Counted from the stretch's first letter, positions 53,402 through 62,287 are shown. The stretch: 64,000 nt of DNA from an uncultured Winogradskyella sp. (GCF_947498005.1 NZ_CANMIW010000006.1:248001-312000); one strand, 5' to 3'. The notes: generated by a model from the sequence alone, not told the origin. Numbers and translations: made by a program.

Positions 53402-55774
53402 ATGGAAACCTATCTATTAAAATTCTCCGCATGTTTATTTGTCTTTTGGGTAGTTTATATTCTTTTTCTAGAACGCCAAAATATGCATCTGTTTAAGCGC
53501 TTTTATCTTTTAGCTGCTTTCATAATTGCATTAGTAATTCCTAATTTAACAATAACAGAATACATAGAACCTGTTGTAACAGATTTTGAAATGGCTCCAA
53601 GTTTTATTCCTACAGAGTTTGTGGAAATAACACCTGTAGACACACCTTCAATTTTTACCTTAGTAAATATATTATGGTTTATTTATGGTGTTGGCGCACT
53701 ATTATTTGCATTACGCTTTATCGTGAATCTTATAAATATGCGTCGTCGTATTTCTAAAAATAAGCAAATTTCTACACCTTCTTTTATATATGTTTTACTT
53801 AATGAAGACTTAATTCCACATTCATTTTTTAGATATATCTTTTTTAATAAAGCCAGGTTTGAATCAAATAACATTCCGCAAGAGGTTTTATTACACGAAG
53901 AAACCCACGCGAAACAATTGCACAGTATAGATATTATAGTATTAGAGGTATTGCAGATTGTTTTTTGGTTCCATCCACTCATTTACATTCTGAAACATCA
54001 CGTAAAACTTAATCACGAATTTTTAGCCGATCAAGCCGTTTTAAATCAATGCTCAGATGCTAAAGTTTATCAAAATATTTTATTACAATTTTCATCGAAC
54101 ACTCAAAACCATCAATTAGCGAGTGCCATTAATTATTCATCCATCAAAAAACGATTTACAGTTATGAAAACACAAACATCAAAAACCAGAATTTGGTTAA
54201 GTACCTTATTAGTAATGCCTTTAATTGCTATTTTATTTTACAGTTTTGCAGAAAGAGAATATGTTGAAAACAACAAAATTGACACTGTAACTGCCATCGA
54301 AAAAGAATTACAAGAAGCTAATAATCTTAACATAACTTACGTCGGTGATGCAAATGAAAAACTGATGCAAGAATATCGAGATTTTATAAAAGAGTATTCA
54401 GAAACTAATACTATTTTTTATTCAAAATATGAACGTGCAGTTATAATATATGACCAATTAATGTCAGATGAGCAACGTTCTTCGGTAAAAAAATATCCAA
54501 CGCGTATAATACCAGAATCTAATCTTTCTAAGACACAACCAAGGCAACCCTCAGCATCTCAATATGAAGCTTTTAAAAATGCTAATCAATATGCTATTTG
54601 GATTGACGGTAAACACGTATCAAATACTGTATTAAATCAATATTCAGTAAATGATTTTGTACATGTAACTGGCTCAATAGTTCATAAAAATGCTCGAAGT
54701 ATAAAGTTTCCTCAAGCAAATCAATATGATTTATATACAAAAGAAGGGTTTAAATTGACCTATAAAAATTCGCAATTAAATCGCTATAACAAAGCTGTTA
54801 CAAAATATTCAAATGCAATTTCTAACTACTTACAAGGTAATGAGACTGATAATTCTGAACTTAAAATTATAAAAGCTCAAGCTGATAAGATTTATAAGAC
54901 ATTTACAAAAGATGAAATAGAAAGACTCAATATTAGACAATCTCCTCCTATACCATTATCTAATGAATCGAAAAACACGACTGGTATTAAAGAATACATA
55001 ACAAAATATAAAATGTACGAAACATTAAGAAGCTCGAAACCTCATTATATAAACAAAACAGAAAAACAGCAAAAAGAATTAGATGTTTTATTTTCTGACT
55101 TAGGCGGTATGTATTTTAGACTATCCGAAGAGAATAAAGCAAAAGTAAAACGACCTATTTCACCAATTAAACCTTACGTACAAGTTACTCTTAATGGTAG
55201 CATCTATTATAAAAAGTACAAAGATTTAAATGAAGAAGAAAAAGCGACATTGCCTCCTCCACCTCCAGCACCTCAATCTCCTACTAAAAACCTTTCATTC
55301 TTAGCATATATAGAAGACATGGAAAAACAAGGCGCAACCTTCTACTTAGATGATAAAAAAATCTCCGCAGAAAAAGCTAAATATATTGCTAAGACTAATA
55401 AAGGTAAAAGCACTGAAATGCTAACTCAAAAGGATAAGAATGGAAAATATATTGTGAAATTAAGTACACCTGTTAAAAACAAAAAAGAAAACCCTCTTCC
55501 TATTGTAAATGGAAAAACCATAAAATCTGGAGAAATGGCCATGACATTTACAGAACTAAAAAAGTTAACTCTAACTTTACCAGAAGGAGAAATAACGGCT
55601 TTTAAACTTAAAATTCCTGGCATTAAAACGGAGCAAATAAACGGTAATAAAATTACCCAAATCACTTTAAAAAATTTAGAATCCGCTAAACTAGGTGATT
55701 ATATAACAATCTTTGATATTAAAGACGATAACAGCTCAAAATTTTCACCACTCGCTATAGAAATTGTAGAATAG
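53402..55774 (+). CDS. BlaR1-type M56 membrane metalloprotease
   Basis: A 790-residue integral membrane sensor protease. Hydrophobic segments lie at about 5-22, 34-50, 85-105 and 264-283. The zinc site HEETH (about residue 166, LLHEETHAKQLHSID) and the downstream Glu in KLNHEFLADQAVL are the M56 signature. The remaining 500 residues after the last helix should be periplasmic. They are Lys-, Pro- and Asn-rich with no penicillin-binding motif that I can recognise, so the signal may differ from that of Staphylococcus BlaR1. It follows the BlaI repressor by 2 bp. It probably detects an envelope signal and cleaves the repressor. Confidence 0.9.
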   Translation: METYLLKFSACLFVFWVVYILFLERQNMHLFKRFYLLAAFIIALVIPNLTITEYIEPVVTDFEMAPSFIPTEFVEITPVDTPSIFTLVNILWFIYGVGALLFALRFIVNLINMRRRISKNKQISTPSFIYVLLNEDLIPHSFFRYIFFNKARFESNNIPQEVLLHEETHAKQLHSIDIIVLEVLQIVFWFHPLIYILKHHVKLNHEFLADQAVLNQCSDAKVYQNILLQFSSNTQNHQLASAINYSSIKKRFTVMKTQTSKTRIWLSTLLVMPLIAILFYSFAEREYVENNKIDTVTAIEKELQEANNLNITYVGDANEKLMQEYRDFIKEYSETNTIFYSKYERAVIIYDQLMSDEQRSSVKKYPTRIIPESNLSKTQPRQPSASQYEAFKNANQYAIWIDGKHVSNTVLNQYSVNDFVHVTGSIVHKNARSIKFPQANQYDLYTKEGFKLTYKNSQLNRYNKAVTKYSNAISNYLQGNETDNSELKIIKAQADKIYKTFTKDEIERLNIRQSPPIPLSNESKNTTGIKEYITKYKMYETLRSSKPHYINKTEKQQKELDVLFSDLGGMYFRLSEENKAKVKRPISPIKPYVQVTLNGSIYYKKYKDLNEEEKATLPPPPPAPQSPTKNLSFLAYIEDMEKQGATFYLDDKKISAEKAKYIAKTNKGKSTEMLTQKDKNGKYIVKLSTPVKNKKENPLPIVNGKTIKSGEMAMTFTELKKLTLTLPEGEITAFKLKIPGIKTEQINGNKITQITLKNLESAKLGDYITIFDIKDDNSSKFSPLAIEIVE

Positions 55775-55798
55775 ATAGTTCTTAAGAATACATATCAT

Positions 55799-55840
55799 AA
55801 GCCTCAATGTTATAAAACAGCATTGAGGCTTTTATTTTCA
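55799..55840 (+). terminator. Rho-independent-type terminator after blaR1
   Basis: The stem AAGCCTCAATG (55799-55809) pairs with CATTGAGGCTT (55821-55831) around an 11-nt loop, followed by a T-rich tract. It lies 25 bp after the blaR1 stop. Confidence 0.8.
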
Positions 55841-55951
55841 CCCAAAAGTGTAACAAAACCAAACGTTTAGCGTTCTTATTAATAATCAATCACTTTTATT
55901 ATTATCAGATACTGAGCATAATTTAAGTACAATCAAAAAATCGAACGCTTT

Positions 55952-57052
55952 ATGTTAAAACAATTCTTTATCCTCTGCTCTGGTGCAGATACGGATATTT
56001 TAAACGACTGTTCCGTTGGCGAACAAAATAAATATGCTGGTATAGGTGCCACAGTTTTCTTCACCGCTGTTATGGCTACCATTGCAGCAAGTTATGCACT
56101 TTACACTGTTTTTGATAACCTCTACACATCCATATTCTTTGGACTAATTTGGGGTTTACTCATTTTTAATTTAGACCGTTATATTGTGTCTACAATTAAA
56201 AAAAGAGATCATATTATAGACGAAATTCTTCAAGCAACACCAAGACTTTTCTTAGCGGTAATTATCGCTGTTGTAATCTCTAAACCTTTAGAACTAAAGA
56301 TTTTTGAAAAAGAAATCAATCAAGTTTTATTAGAGCAAAAAAATGATTTAACCTTAGCCAATCAAAATCAAATTGCAGAACAATTTAATCCTAAGATTGC
56401 TGAATTAGAACAGCAGATTGTAAACTTACAGTCTCAAGTTGAAACAAAAGAAACTGAGGTAAATGCCTTGTACAACATTTATATTTCTGAGGCAGAAGGT
56501 ACAGCTGGCACTAATTTATTAGGAAAAGGACCTGTTTATAAAGAAAAAAGAGATAAGCATGATGCAGCATTAGCAGAGTTACAACAATTAAAGGCTGATA
56601 ATACTAGTAAAATTGAAGCTATTGAAGTACAAATTACAAGTCTTCAAAATGATTACACAAACAATGTAACCACATCACAACCTATAATTGATAATTTTGA
56701 TGGCTTAATGGCAAGAGTAACGGCTTTGGACAAATTACCGTGGCTACCCTCTTTTTTTATATTCTTGTTGTTTTTAGCTATTGAAACATCACCAATAATT
56801 GCAAAACTTTTAGCTTCTAAAGGCGAATTTGATTTTAGGTTACAAGACCAAGAAACTACCATACAAACTTGGACCATGCAAAAAGTTGCTGAACGACAAC
56901 TGCTTTTAAAAACGGATAATGACATTAACAATAAAGTATATACCGAAATTGCTGATGAAGAAGCTGTAATTAATTACAAACGTAAAAAAGCAAGGGAATT
57001 AATGCAGTTTCAGGCAGATGCCTTTTTTAATAATCAAAAGAATGCCTTATAA
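55952..57052 (+). CDS. DUF4407 membrane protein
   Basis: A 366-residue protein with four hydrophobic segments: two around residues 29-50 and 60-80 (FFTAVMATIAASYALYTV, FFGLIWGLLIFNLDRYIV), one around 100-118 and one around 265-283 (FFIFLLFLAIETSPIIAKL). The segment from about 140 to 240 is a coiled coil (IAELEQQIVNLQSQVETKETEV). This is the DUF4407 layout, including the start GADTDILNDCSVGEQNKYAGIGA. The function is unknown. The coiled coil between membrane segments suggests a structural or sensor role in the inner membrane. It is a single gene. Confidence 0.9.
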   Translation: MLKQFFILCSGADTDILNDCSVGEQNKYAGIGATVFFTAVMATIAASYALYTVFDNLYTSIFFGLIWGLLIFNLDRYIVSTIKKRDHIIDEILQATPRLFLAVIIAVVISKPLELKIFEKEINQVLLEQKNDLTLANQNQIAEQFNPKIAELEQQIVNLQSQVETKETEVNALYNIYISEAEGTAGTNLLGKGPVYKEKRDKHDAALAELQQLKADNTSKIEAIEVQITSLQNDYTNNVTTSQPIIDNFDGLMARVTALDKLPWLPSFFIFLLFLAIETSPIIAKLLASKGEFDFRLQDQETTIQTWTMQKVAERQLLLKTDNDINNKVYTEIADEEAVINYKRKKARELMQFQADAFFNNQKNAL

Positions 57053-57066
57053 AATTATGGTGCTCT

Positions 57067-57096
57067 TTTGGTTTTAAAATTAAGTCGTTACTTTTA
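57067..57096 (+). promoter_or_regulatory. Candidate promoter for the SnoaL-like lipoprotein gene
   Basis: TTTG (57067-57070) is followed after 18 bp by TACTTTTA (57089-57096), one base off TAnnTTTG. The ATG is 21 bp downstream, which would give a very short leader. Confidence 0.4.
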
Positions 57097-57117
57097 GGAC
57101 TCTAAAACCTAATTTTA

Positions 57118-57558
57118 ATGAAATCTATATACTTAGTATTTGTAATTCTTTTAATAAGTTGTAATACCCAAAAAACACAAACTGATTCTGTAGAAACTGC
57201 CAAAACAGAAATAGCTAAAGTAATGAACGACCAAGAAATTGCTTGGAATAACCATGACATAGAAAGTTTTATGCAAGGGTATTGGAAGAGTGACTCTTTA
57301 AAATTTTATGGAAGCAATGGGCTTACCAAAGGTTGGGAACAAACATTGGCTAATTATAAAAAAGGATATCCTACAAAAGCAGAAAGTGGAACACTAAATT
57401 TTGTAGTAAACGATGTTTCTAAAATTGAAGGCAATAGCTATTGGGTTATGGGAGAGTATCATTTAAAGCGTGAGGTTGGAAACGCAGATGGCATATTTTT
57501 AATCCTATTCAAAAAGATTAATGGTAATTGGAAAATTGTTGCCGATATGTCTTGTTAA
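57118..57558 (+). CDS. SnoaL-like (DUF4440) lipoprotein
   Basis: A 146-residue lipoprotein (signal ends LISCNTQK). After the linker comes a cone-shaped NTF2/SnoaL-like domain (EIAKVMNDQEIAWNNHDIESFMQGYW, LTKGWEQTLANYKKGYP, GEYHLKREVGNADGIFLILFKKINGNWKIVADMS), as in DUF4440. The family contains enzymes and binding proteins with a ligand pocket. No catalytic residues can be named here. It is located in the periplasm or on the outer membrane. It is monocistronic. Confidence 0.85.
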   Translation: MKSIYLVFVILLISCNTQKTQTDSVETAKTEIAKVMNDQEIAWNNHDIESFMQGYWKSDSLKFYGSNGLTKGWEQTLANYKKGYPTKAESGTLNFVVNDVSKIEGNSYWVMGEYHLKREVGNADGIFLILFKKINGNWKIVADMSC

Positions 57559-57695
57559 TCTTAAAAATGAATTAAGTTGAAAAACTAATTAAGCTTAAAA
57601 TTCCAACAAAAAAATAAAGTGTTACCGAAACATCTATCTATCACCACAAATGCCTGGGAAACACTTTTAAATATCTAATCTAATAAAGCACATAA

Positions 57696-58025
57696 TTATG
57701 CCGCAACAATATTACCTGTTACAATACTATTCTTGTCTTGTGGTGCTTCTTGTGGCTCTGCCGCTTTAAAATGTTGGTATAATTCTTTACAACCTAAACC
57801 AATAATAGATAATCGTTTAGACTTGGTAATAGACTCGTTATGCAATCTCGCTAAAGCCATTACACCTGCTCTATCTATACTTTTTACACGCTCTATATCT
57901 AATAAAACATCATCTAGTTTATCAAAGATATTAGCAAAATAAGCATTGAAAGTTTTTAAATTGAACTTGTTTAAGGTTCCTTCAATTTGATAGCGGTTAT
58001 TGTAATTTGTAATTTCTAAATCCAT
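57696..58025 (-). CDS. STAS-domain (anti-sigma-factor-antagonist-like) protein
   Basis: A 109-residue cytoplasmic protein. Residues 1-85 have the STAS fold (YQIEGTLNKFNLKTFNAYF, DDVLLDIERVKSIDRAGVMALARLHNES, KRLSIIGLGCKELYQHF). In SpoIIAA-type proteins the phosphorylated Ser lies in DSSG, while here the site reads DRAG, so the phospho-switch is missing. The last 20 residues (AAEPQEAPQDKNSIV) are a disordered tail. A role in partner switching or in a scaffold is possible. No sigma factor or anti-sigma kinase gene is nearby. Confidence 0.8.
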   Translation of the reverse strand: MDLEITNYNNRYQIEGTLNKFNLKTFNAYFANIFDKLDDVLLDIERVKSIDRAGVMALARLHNESITKSKRLSIIGLGCKELYQHFKAAEPQEAPQDKNSIVTGNIVAA

Positions 58026-58245
58026 AATAAATAATGTTAAAAATGTTCATACTAATTCAGGGCTATTAATCAGTAATCTGGTATTATTAGTTAGAGGGAT
58101 GATCACAATATCGACCTATTATTTGGGTCTATCTTAAAATATCGACAAACCGTAGAATGACTAGTTTATTTGAAATGGATTGTATATTAATTCGACAAAC
58201 AACATCACAATATTATTTAGTGGTGTAAGAAAAATAAAATCTAAA

Positions 58246-58509
58246 CTATTTATTATTAAGCTCTTGCAAATGCTTTTTAAAATCCACTGGCTTGTGAATT
58301 ACGGTTTTAGAAACCGGATATTTTTTTAAGTGATGTTCTGGTCTAATAGGTCGCTTTTCAAATCCACCACCACAATTAGGACAAACGTGCTGAAGTAGAC
58401 TAACACAATCCATGCAAAAGGTGCATTCAAAAGTACAAATCATTACTTCTGTAGAATCAAAAGGTAATTTTTTATTACAATTTTCGCAAGTTGGTCGTAT
58501 TTGTAACAT
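58246..58509 (-). CDS. DUF1272 zinc-ribbon-like protein
   Basis: An 87-residue protein with Cys pairs RPTCENC, ICTFECTFCMDC and CPNCGGGFEKRPIRP, which fit DUF1272 and should bind zinc. The C-terminal 30 residues (HHLKKYPVSKTVIHKPVDF) are basic. The function is unknown. The gene stands alone, with about 220 bp of apparently empty AT-rich sequence between it and the STAS gene and no hairpin or repeat of note there. Confidence 0.88.
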   Translation of the reverse strand: MLQIRPTCENCNKKLPFDSTEVMICTFECTFCMDCVSLLQHVCPNCGGGFEKRPIRPEHHLKKYPVSKTVIHKPVDFKKHLQELNNK

Positions 58510-58573
58510 TATTGAAAATCTATATTTTTACATTTTATAATTGTATCACAAGACTAAGTAACAATACATTTAA

Positions 58574-58714
58574 ATGAAATATAAGTATAAAGTAGTAATA
58601 ATGGTAATATTAGCAGGTATTACCCTTTATGGTTTAGCTTCAGGAAAATACTTGTTTATGGTATTTTTAATTCCGTTAAGCTTCGATTTTTTCAATAAAA
58701 ATAAATCTGATTAG
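58574..58714 (+). CDS. Small hydrophobic protein (46 aa), hypothetical
   Basis: A 46-codon frame from ATG at 58574 to TAG at 58714 encodes MKYKYKVVIMVILAGITLYG, a second hydrophobic stretch (YLFMVFLIPLSFDFF) and a charged end (NKNKSD). The Lys-rich start and two short membrane spans look like a genuine small inner-membrane protein. It overlaps the end of the convergent PhnA gene by 4 bp. No family is recognised, and a chance frame cannot be excluded. Confidence 0.45.
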   Translation: MKYKYKVVIMVILAGITLYGLASGKYLFMVFLIPLSFDFFNKNKSD

Positions 58715-59286
58715 ATTTTCTTTACATATTTGGTAATGATAACCGTTAAGGTTGGTCCTACTTTACCTTCAATATATTCTGCATTATCACGATCTAATCT
58801 TATGTTTCTTACCGCAACACCTTGTTTGGCAACCAAACTAGATCCTTTTATTTTTAAATCTTTAATTAACACAACAGAATCGCCATGGTTTAAAACAACA
58901 CCATTAACATCTCTGTGAATTAACTTATCACCTTCTTCTTCACCATCACCAGATGCTTTTGCCAACTCTAATGTATCTTCTTCCATATACATCATTCCTA
59001 ACAAATCTTGTGTCCAATCTGCTTTAATTCGGTTTAGCATTCGCCATGCCATAATTTTTACAGCATCATGCTCACTCCACATACTATCATTAAGACAACG
59101 CCAATGATTAGCATCAATAGCGTCTGCATCGTTCATCTGTTCTATACAAGTTTTAGATGCATACAACGCTGTTTTTAATCCATTTTCTTTTATATCTGGA
59201 ATGATATATACTGATAGGTTTTCTTCGCTTCCACTTAGCTCACACTTAGAGCCACTTCTTTGTTGTAATTCTCTTTCTAAACTCAT
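58711..59286 (-). CDS. PhnA-domain (YjdM-like) protein
   Basis: A 191-residue cytoplasmic protein. The C-terminal 70 residues have the PhnA/YjdM form (DVNGVVLNHGDSVVLIKDLKIKGSSLVAKQGVAVRNIRL, IEGKVGPTLTVIITKYVKKI), an SH3-like barrel. The N-terminal part has a residual zinc-ribbon start (QQRSGSKCELSGSEENLSVY) with only one of the expected Cys pairs, plus an inserted helical region WRCLNDSMWSEHDAVKIMAWR. Despite the name phnA, no phosphonate enzyme is nearby, and the family role is not settled. It is 47 bp downstream of the mannose-6-phosphate isomerase gene on the same strand. Confidence 0.85.
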   Translation of the reverse strand: MSLERELQQRSGSKCELSGSEENLSVYIIPDIKENGLKTALYASKTCIEQMNDADAIDANHWRCLNDSMWSEHDAVKIMAWRMLNRIKADWTQDLLGMMYMEEDTLELAKASGDGEEEGDKLIHRDVNGVVLNHGDSVVLIKDLKIKGSSLVAKQGVAVRNIRLDRDNAEYIEGKVGPTLTVIITKYVKKI

Positions 59287-59333
59287 AAAATTTTATATAT
59301 GAGCAAATGTATTGTTATTTCATTAATTTTCGT

Positions 59334-60335
59334 TTAAGAAGCTATTTTTTTAAGATTAGATTTTTTTGGATCAATATAGACTTCGAGGAATTTAGAACCT
59401 TGAGAATTAAATACAACATCTTTGCAATTTGCAGGAATCAAAATAGTTTCTCCCATTGAAACAAACTCTGAATAATTGTCTATAATGATTTCTGCTTTAC
59501 CTTCTACACACATAAAAATAACAAAGGCATCTAAATCTTTATAAGATCTTTTTTGAGGCCCTTTTACTTCAAATATATTGGTTGTAAAAAAATCACAATT
59601 TACAAGGTTACTCGTTTTTTCTTGTTCTAATTGATACTTGCTTTTTCCGTTTGTAAGAAACGTTTTTGTGGCTTTTATTGCAGAATCGGTATGTAACGCT
59701 CTATAGTTACCATTATCATCAGTTCTGTCCCAATCGTAAACACGGTAAGTAACATCACTTGTCTGCTGAATTTCTGCTGCTAAAACACCAGCTCCAATAG
59801 CATGTATTTTTCCAGCAGGAATAAAGTAACTATCGCCTTGCTTTACTTTTTCGGTATTAAATATGTCATCTACATTAGAAGCATTAATTGCACCTAATAC
59901 ATTTTTATCTACAGTATTATCTTTTAATCCTAAAACAATTTCAGCGTTATCGTCGCTATTCATAATATACCACATCTCTGTTTTACCAAAAGAATTGTGT
60001 TGTGCCTTTGCCATTTTATCATCTGGATGTACTTGTACAGATAAATTAGTTTTAGCATCTAAGAATTTAATCAGTAACGGGAAGTTTTCTCCAAACACTT
60101 CAATATTCTCTTTTCCTAAGAATTCAGTTGTATGCGTTTTTATTAAATCATTTAAAGATTTACCTTTATATAATCCATTAGAAACAACTGATATATTATC
60201 TTGAACTCCAGATATTTCCCAGCTTTCTCCAACATTTTTTAAATCTGTTTTTTTATTTAGAATTTCTGAAAGTTTATTTCCTCCCCAGATTTTCTCTTTC
60301 AATATAGGTGCGAATTTAATTGGATATGGTTGCAT
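59334..60335 (-). CDS. manA: Class I mannose-6-phosphate isomerase
   Basis: A 333-residue cytoplasmic zinc enzyme that interconverts fructose-6-phosphate and mannose-6-phosphate. It has IKFAPILKEKIWGGNKL at the start, the metal-binding segment FPLLIKFLDAKTNLSVQVHPDD (His and neighbouring Glu/Gln), TEMWYIM, GDSYFIPAGKIHAIGAGVLAAEIQQTSDVTYRVYDWDR and the C-terminal cupin half (MGETILIPANCKDVVF). It lies 12 bp from the small GT2-like gene and 536 bp from the response-regulator/GT2 fusion. It could supply mannose-phosphate for a GDP-mannose-dependent step of these glycosyltransferases. Confidence 0.95.
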   Translation of the reverse strand: MQPYPIKFAPILKEKIWGGNKLSEILNKKTDLKNVGESWEISGVQDNISVVSNGLYKGKSLNDLIKTHTTEFLGKENIEVFGENFPLLIKFLDAKTNLSVQVHPDDKMAKAQHNSFGKTEMWYIMNSDDNAEIVLGLKDNTVDKNVLGAINASNVDDIFNTEKVKQGDSYFIPAGKIHAIGAGVLAAEIQQTSDVTYRVYDWDRTDDNGNYRALHTDSAIKATKTFLTNGKSKYQLEQEKTSNLVNCDFFTTNIFEVKGPQKRSYKDLDAFVIFMCVEGKAEIIIDNYSEFVSMGETILIPANCKDVVFNSQGSKFLEVYIDPKKSNLKKIAS

Positions 60336-60347
60336 GTTTTTTATTTT

Positions 60348-60833
60348 TTAAAGATTTGTTTGAAATTGAAGTTTAATAAAATTGTTATGTTGATTTAATT
60401 TTTTTAAATAATCTAACAATGAAAATAAACTCTGAAATAAGGTTTGTTGCTTTTTAATTGATTTAGTTTTATAGTTTAAAATAGCATCTTGGTTATCAGT
60501 AATTACTTTAATTAATCCATTAACACCATGTTGCTTTAAGTTCATCATATTAGTTGAGGCATAACCTAAAAATTTTAGATCAAACTCGTTAAACATAAAT
60601 CTTGCACCAGCCTTCACTGCTGACATGTCAGATTTAAATTTTCTTACATTTACTACAGATACATTAGGACATTCCTCTTTAACATCATTCAGTAAATCAT
60701 AGGTATTATCTCGACTATTATTATTGACCAAACAGAGTTCTATATTTATGATTTGTTTCATTTGTTCTATAAGTAACTCAGTGTCTATTTCATTTTCATT
60801 ATTATGAAATATTATGATGATGCCAATTTTCAT
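60348..60833 (-). CDS. Short GT2-like domain, probably non-catalytic
   Basis: A 161-residue protein with the start of a GT-A/GT2 fold: MKIGIIIIFHNNENEIDTELL, then LCLVNNNSRDNTYDLLNDV and the helix MSAVKAGARFMF. In GT2 enzymes the next strand should carry the DxD metal motif (FLDADLS in the neighbouring fusion), while here the same place reads FLGYASTNMM, with no Asp. The protein also ends much earlier than a full GT2. It could be a degenerate paralogue or a regulatory partner. It is 25 bp downstream of the REC-GT2 gene and 12 bp upstream of manA. Confidence 0.7.
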   Translation of the reverse strand: MKIGIIIIFHNNENEIDTELLIEQMKQIINIELCLVNNNSRDNTYDLLNDVKEECPNVSVVNVRKFKSDMSAVKAGARFMFNEFDLKFLGYASTNMMNLKQHGVNGLIKVITDNQDAILNYKTKSIKKQQTLFQSLFSLLDYLKKLNQHNNFIKLQFQTNL

Positions 60834-60858
60834 TCTACAAAAATTATTAAATATTTAA

Positions 60859-62040
60859 TTATGCTATTTTTATATTCATTGAGTTTTCCTGTACAGTAGG
60901 TTTCTTTCTATTGTATACCCATGCTATCTGTCCTAATTGAAATACTATTTTCACAGAATCTTTCATAGATAACTTAGAACCATCAGCATGAATCCATCGT
61001 TTAAGAGGTTGTTCGCACAACATAGTTTTTGCTTTTTTTAATCCAAAGTGAATACTCATTCTTTTAAAAATTTCTACATCGAAAATCCACTGCGTTACAA
61101 ACTTTTTACCAAAGGCAATTTTTATAACGTCCTTGTGAAAGATTTTAGCACCACATTGCGTGTCTTTAAAATCCATTTTTAAAATCTTTCTTATTATAAA
61201 GTTTATGGTTAAACTAATAATCTTTCTGGCAGATTCTTTGGTAATGTTTGCTCCCATTCTAGCAATACGCGATCCGCTAACAATTGTAAATTCCGAAGTT
61301 TCAATAGTCTTAACTAAGTCATCAAAATCTGCTAAGTCCGTACTTAAATCTGCATCTAAAAACCCTATGTAATCTAAATCTTCTTTTTTAGCCATATGCA
61401 ACATTCCTAATCGCACAGCTTCAGCTTTTCCTCCGTTTTTCTCACAATCGTAAACTGTAATAAAGTCCTCTCTTCCTTTTTGTAAATCTCTTAAAACTTC
61501 TAAAGTATTGTCCTTACTGCCATCATTTACAAAACATAAGTGATAACCAGAATTCTTATCTATATAGCTTAAAAATTCATTACTTAATAAACGCTCTTCC
61601 TCATTGTAACACGGTATTACTACACCGACACAACGTTCTTGGATCATTACATTACTTGTGGTAACAGGGTTTTTTACTTGTGGTGCACCAACCAAGTTTT
61701 TTACACGTGCACTAATTTCATTAAGACTTAATGGCTTTTTCATGTAGTCGTTAATTCCTAATTCAAAAGCTTGAGTAATTGTATCATCTTGTGTGTTACC
61801 AGACAATATCATTATTGGCGTATTAGATTCATCTATATTTCTAATATATTTTACAACATCTAATCCAGAGACACCAGGCATATTTATATCTACAATAACT
61901 AAGTCTGGGTTAAAAGTTTTATACGACTCTAATCCTTTTGAACCATCAGTTTCTATCTTTACCTTATATCCTAATTCTAATAATCTTTTTTCTAAAGGAA
62001 GTAAAACTAATTGTTGATCGTCTATGGCTAATATTTTCAT
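60859..62040 (-). CDS. Response regulator fused to a polyprenyl-phosphate-mannose-synthase-like GT2
   Basis: A 393-residue fusion. Residues 1-118 are a complete receiver domain: acidic pair DD (6-7), phospho-acceptor Asp about 53 (LVIVDINMPGVSG), switch Ser (MILSGN) and Lys in YMKKPL. Residues 130-370 are a GT2 domain like dolichyl-phosphate mannose/glucose synthase: VVIPCYNEEERLL, LCFVNDGSKDNTLEVL, NGGKAEAVRLGM, FLDADLSTDL (DxD), SGSRIARMGANITKES and FKDTQCGAKIFHKD. There is no C-terminal membrane segment. A phosphorelay could control transfer of a sugar to polyprenyl phosphate. No histidine kinase is adjacent. A TAnnTTTG box (TAATTTTG, minus strand, 62080-62073) lies 32 bp upstream. Confidence 0.9.
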   Translation of the reverse strand: MKILAIDDQQLVLLPLEKRLLELGYKVKIETDGSKGLESYKTFNPDLVIVDINMPGVSGLDVVKYIRNIDESNTPIMILSGNTQDDTITQAFELGINDYMKKPLSLNEISARVKNLVGAPQVKNPVTTSNVMIQERCVGVVIPCYNEEERLLSNEFLSYIDKNSGYHLCFVNDGSKDNTLEVLRDLQKGREDFITVYDCEKNGGKAEAVRLGMLHMAKKEDLDYIGFLDADLSTDLADFDDLVKTIETSEFTIVSGSRIARMGANITKESARKIISLTINFIIRKILKMDFKDTQCGAKIFHKDVIKIAFGKKFVTQWIFDVEIFKRMSIHFGLKKAKTMLCEQPLKRWIHADGSKLSMKDSVKIVFQLGQIAWVYNRKKPTVQENSMNIKIA

Positions 62041-62287
62041 AATAATTGATATTTTGATTCTTAATTACAGTACAAAATTACCAGGTAAGACGCTTGTAAA
62101 TTTTAAATTTAGCTGAACCTTATATTTAGTGTAGACGAATGGTAGTTTGCTGTAGATAATTAAAAAATGAAGCACTGTTTAAATTATATATATTTGACAA
62201 GTTGTTATAACTTAGGCTTTAATTATTTTTATGATTGTAAATAGGCTTAAAACAACTGACCTAAAATCTAATATTGAAAATTAATAA

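Noticed and set aside
58026..58245. Repeated AATATCGAC in the gap between the STAS and DUF1272 genes
   Set aside because: Two 9-bp copies in AT-rich DNA are not convincing without a third copy or a promoter context.
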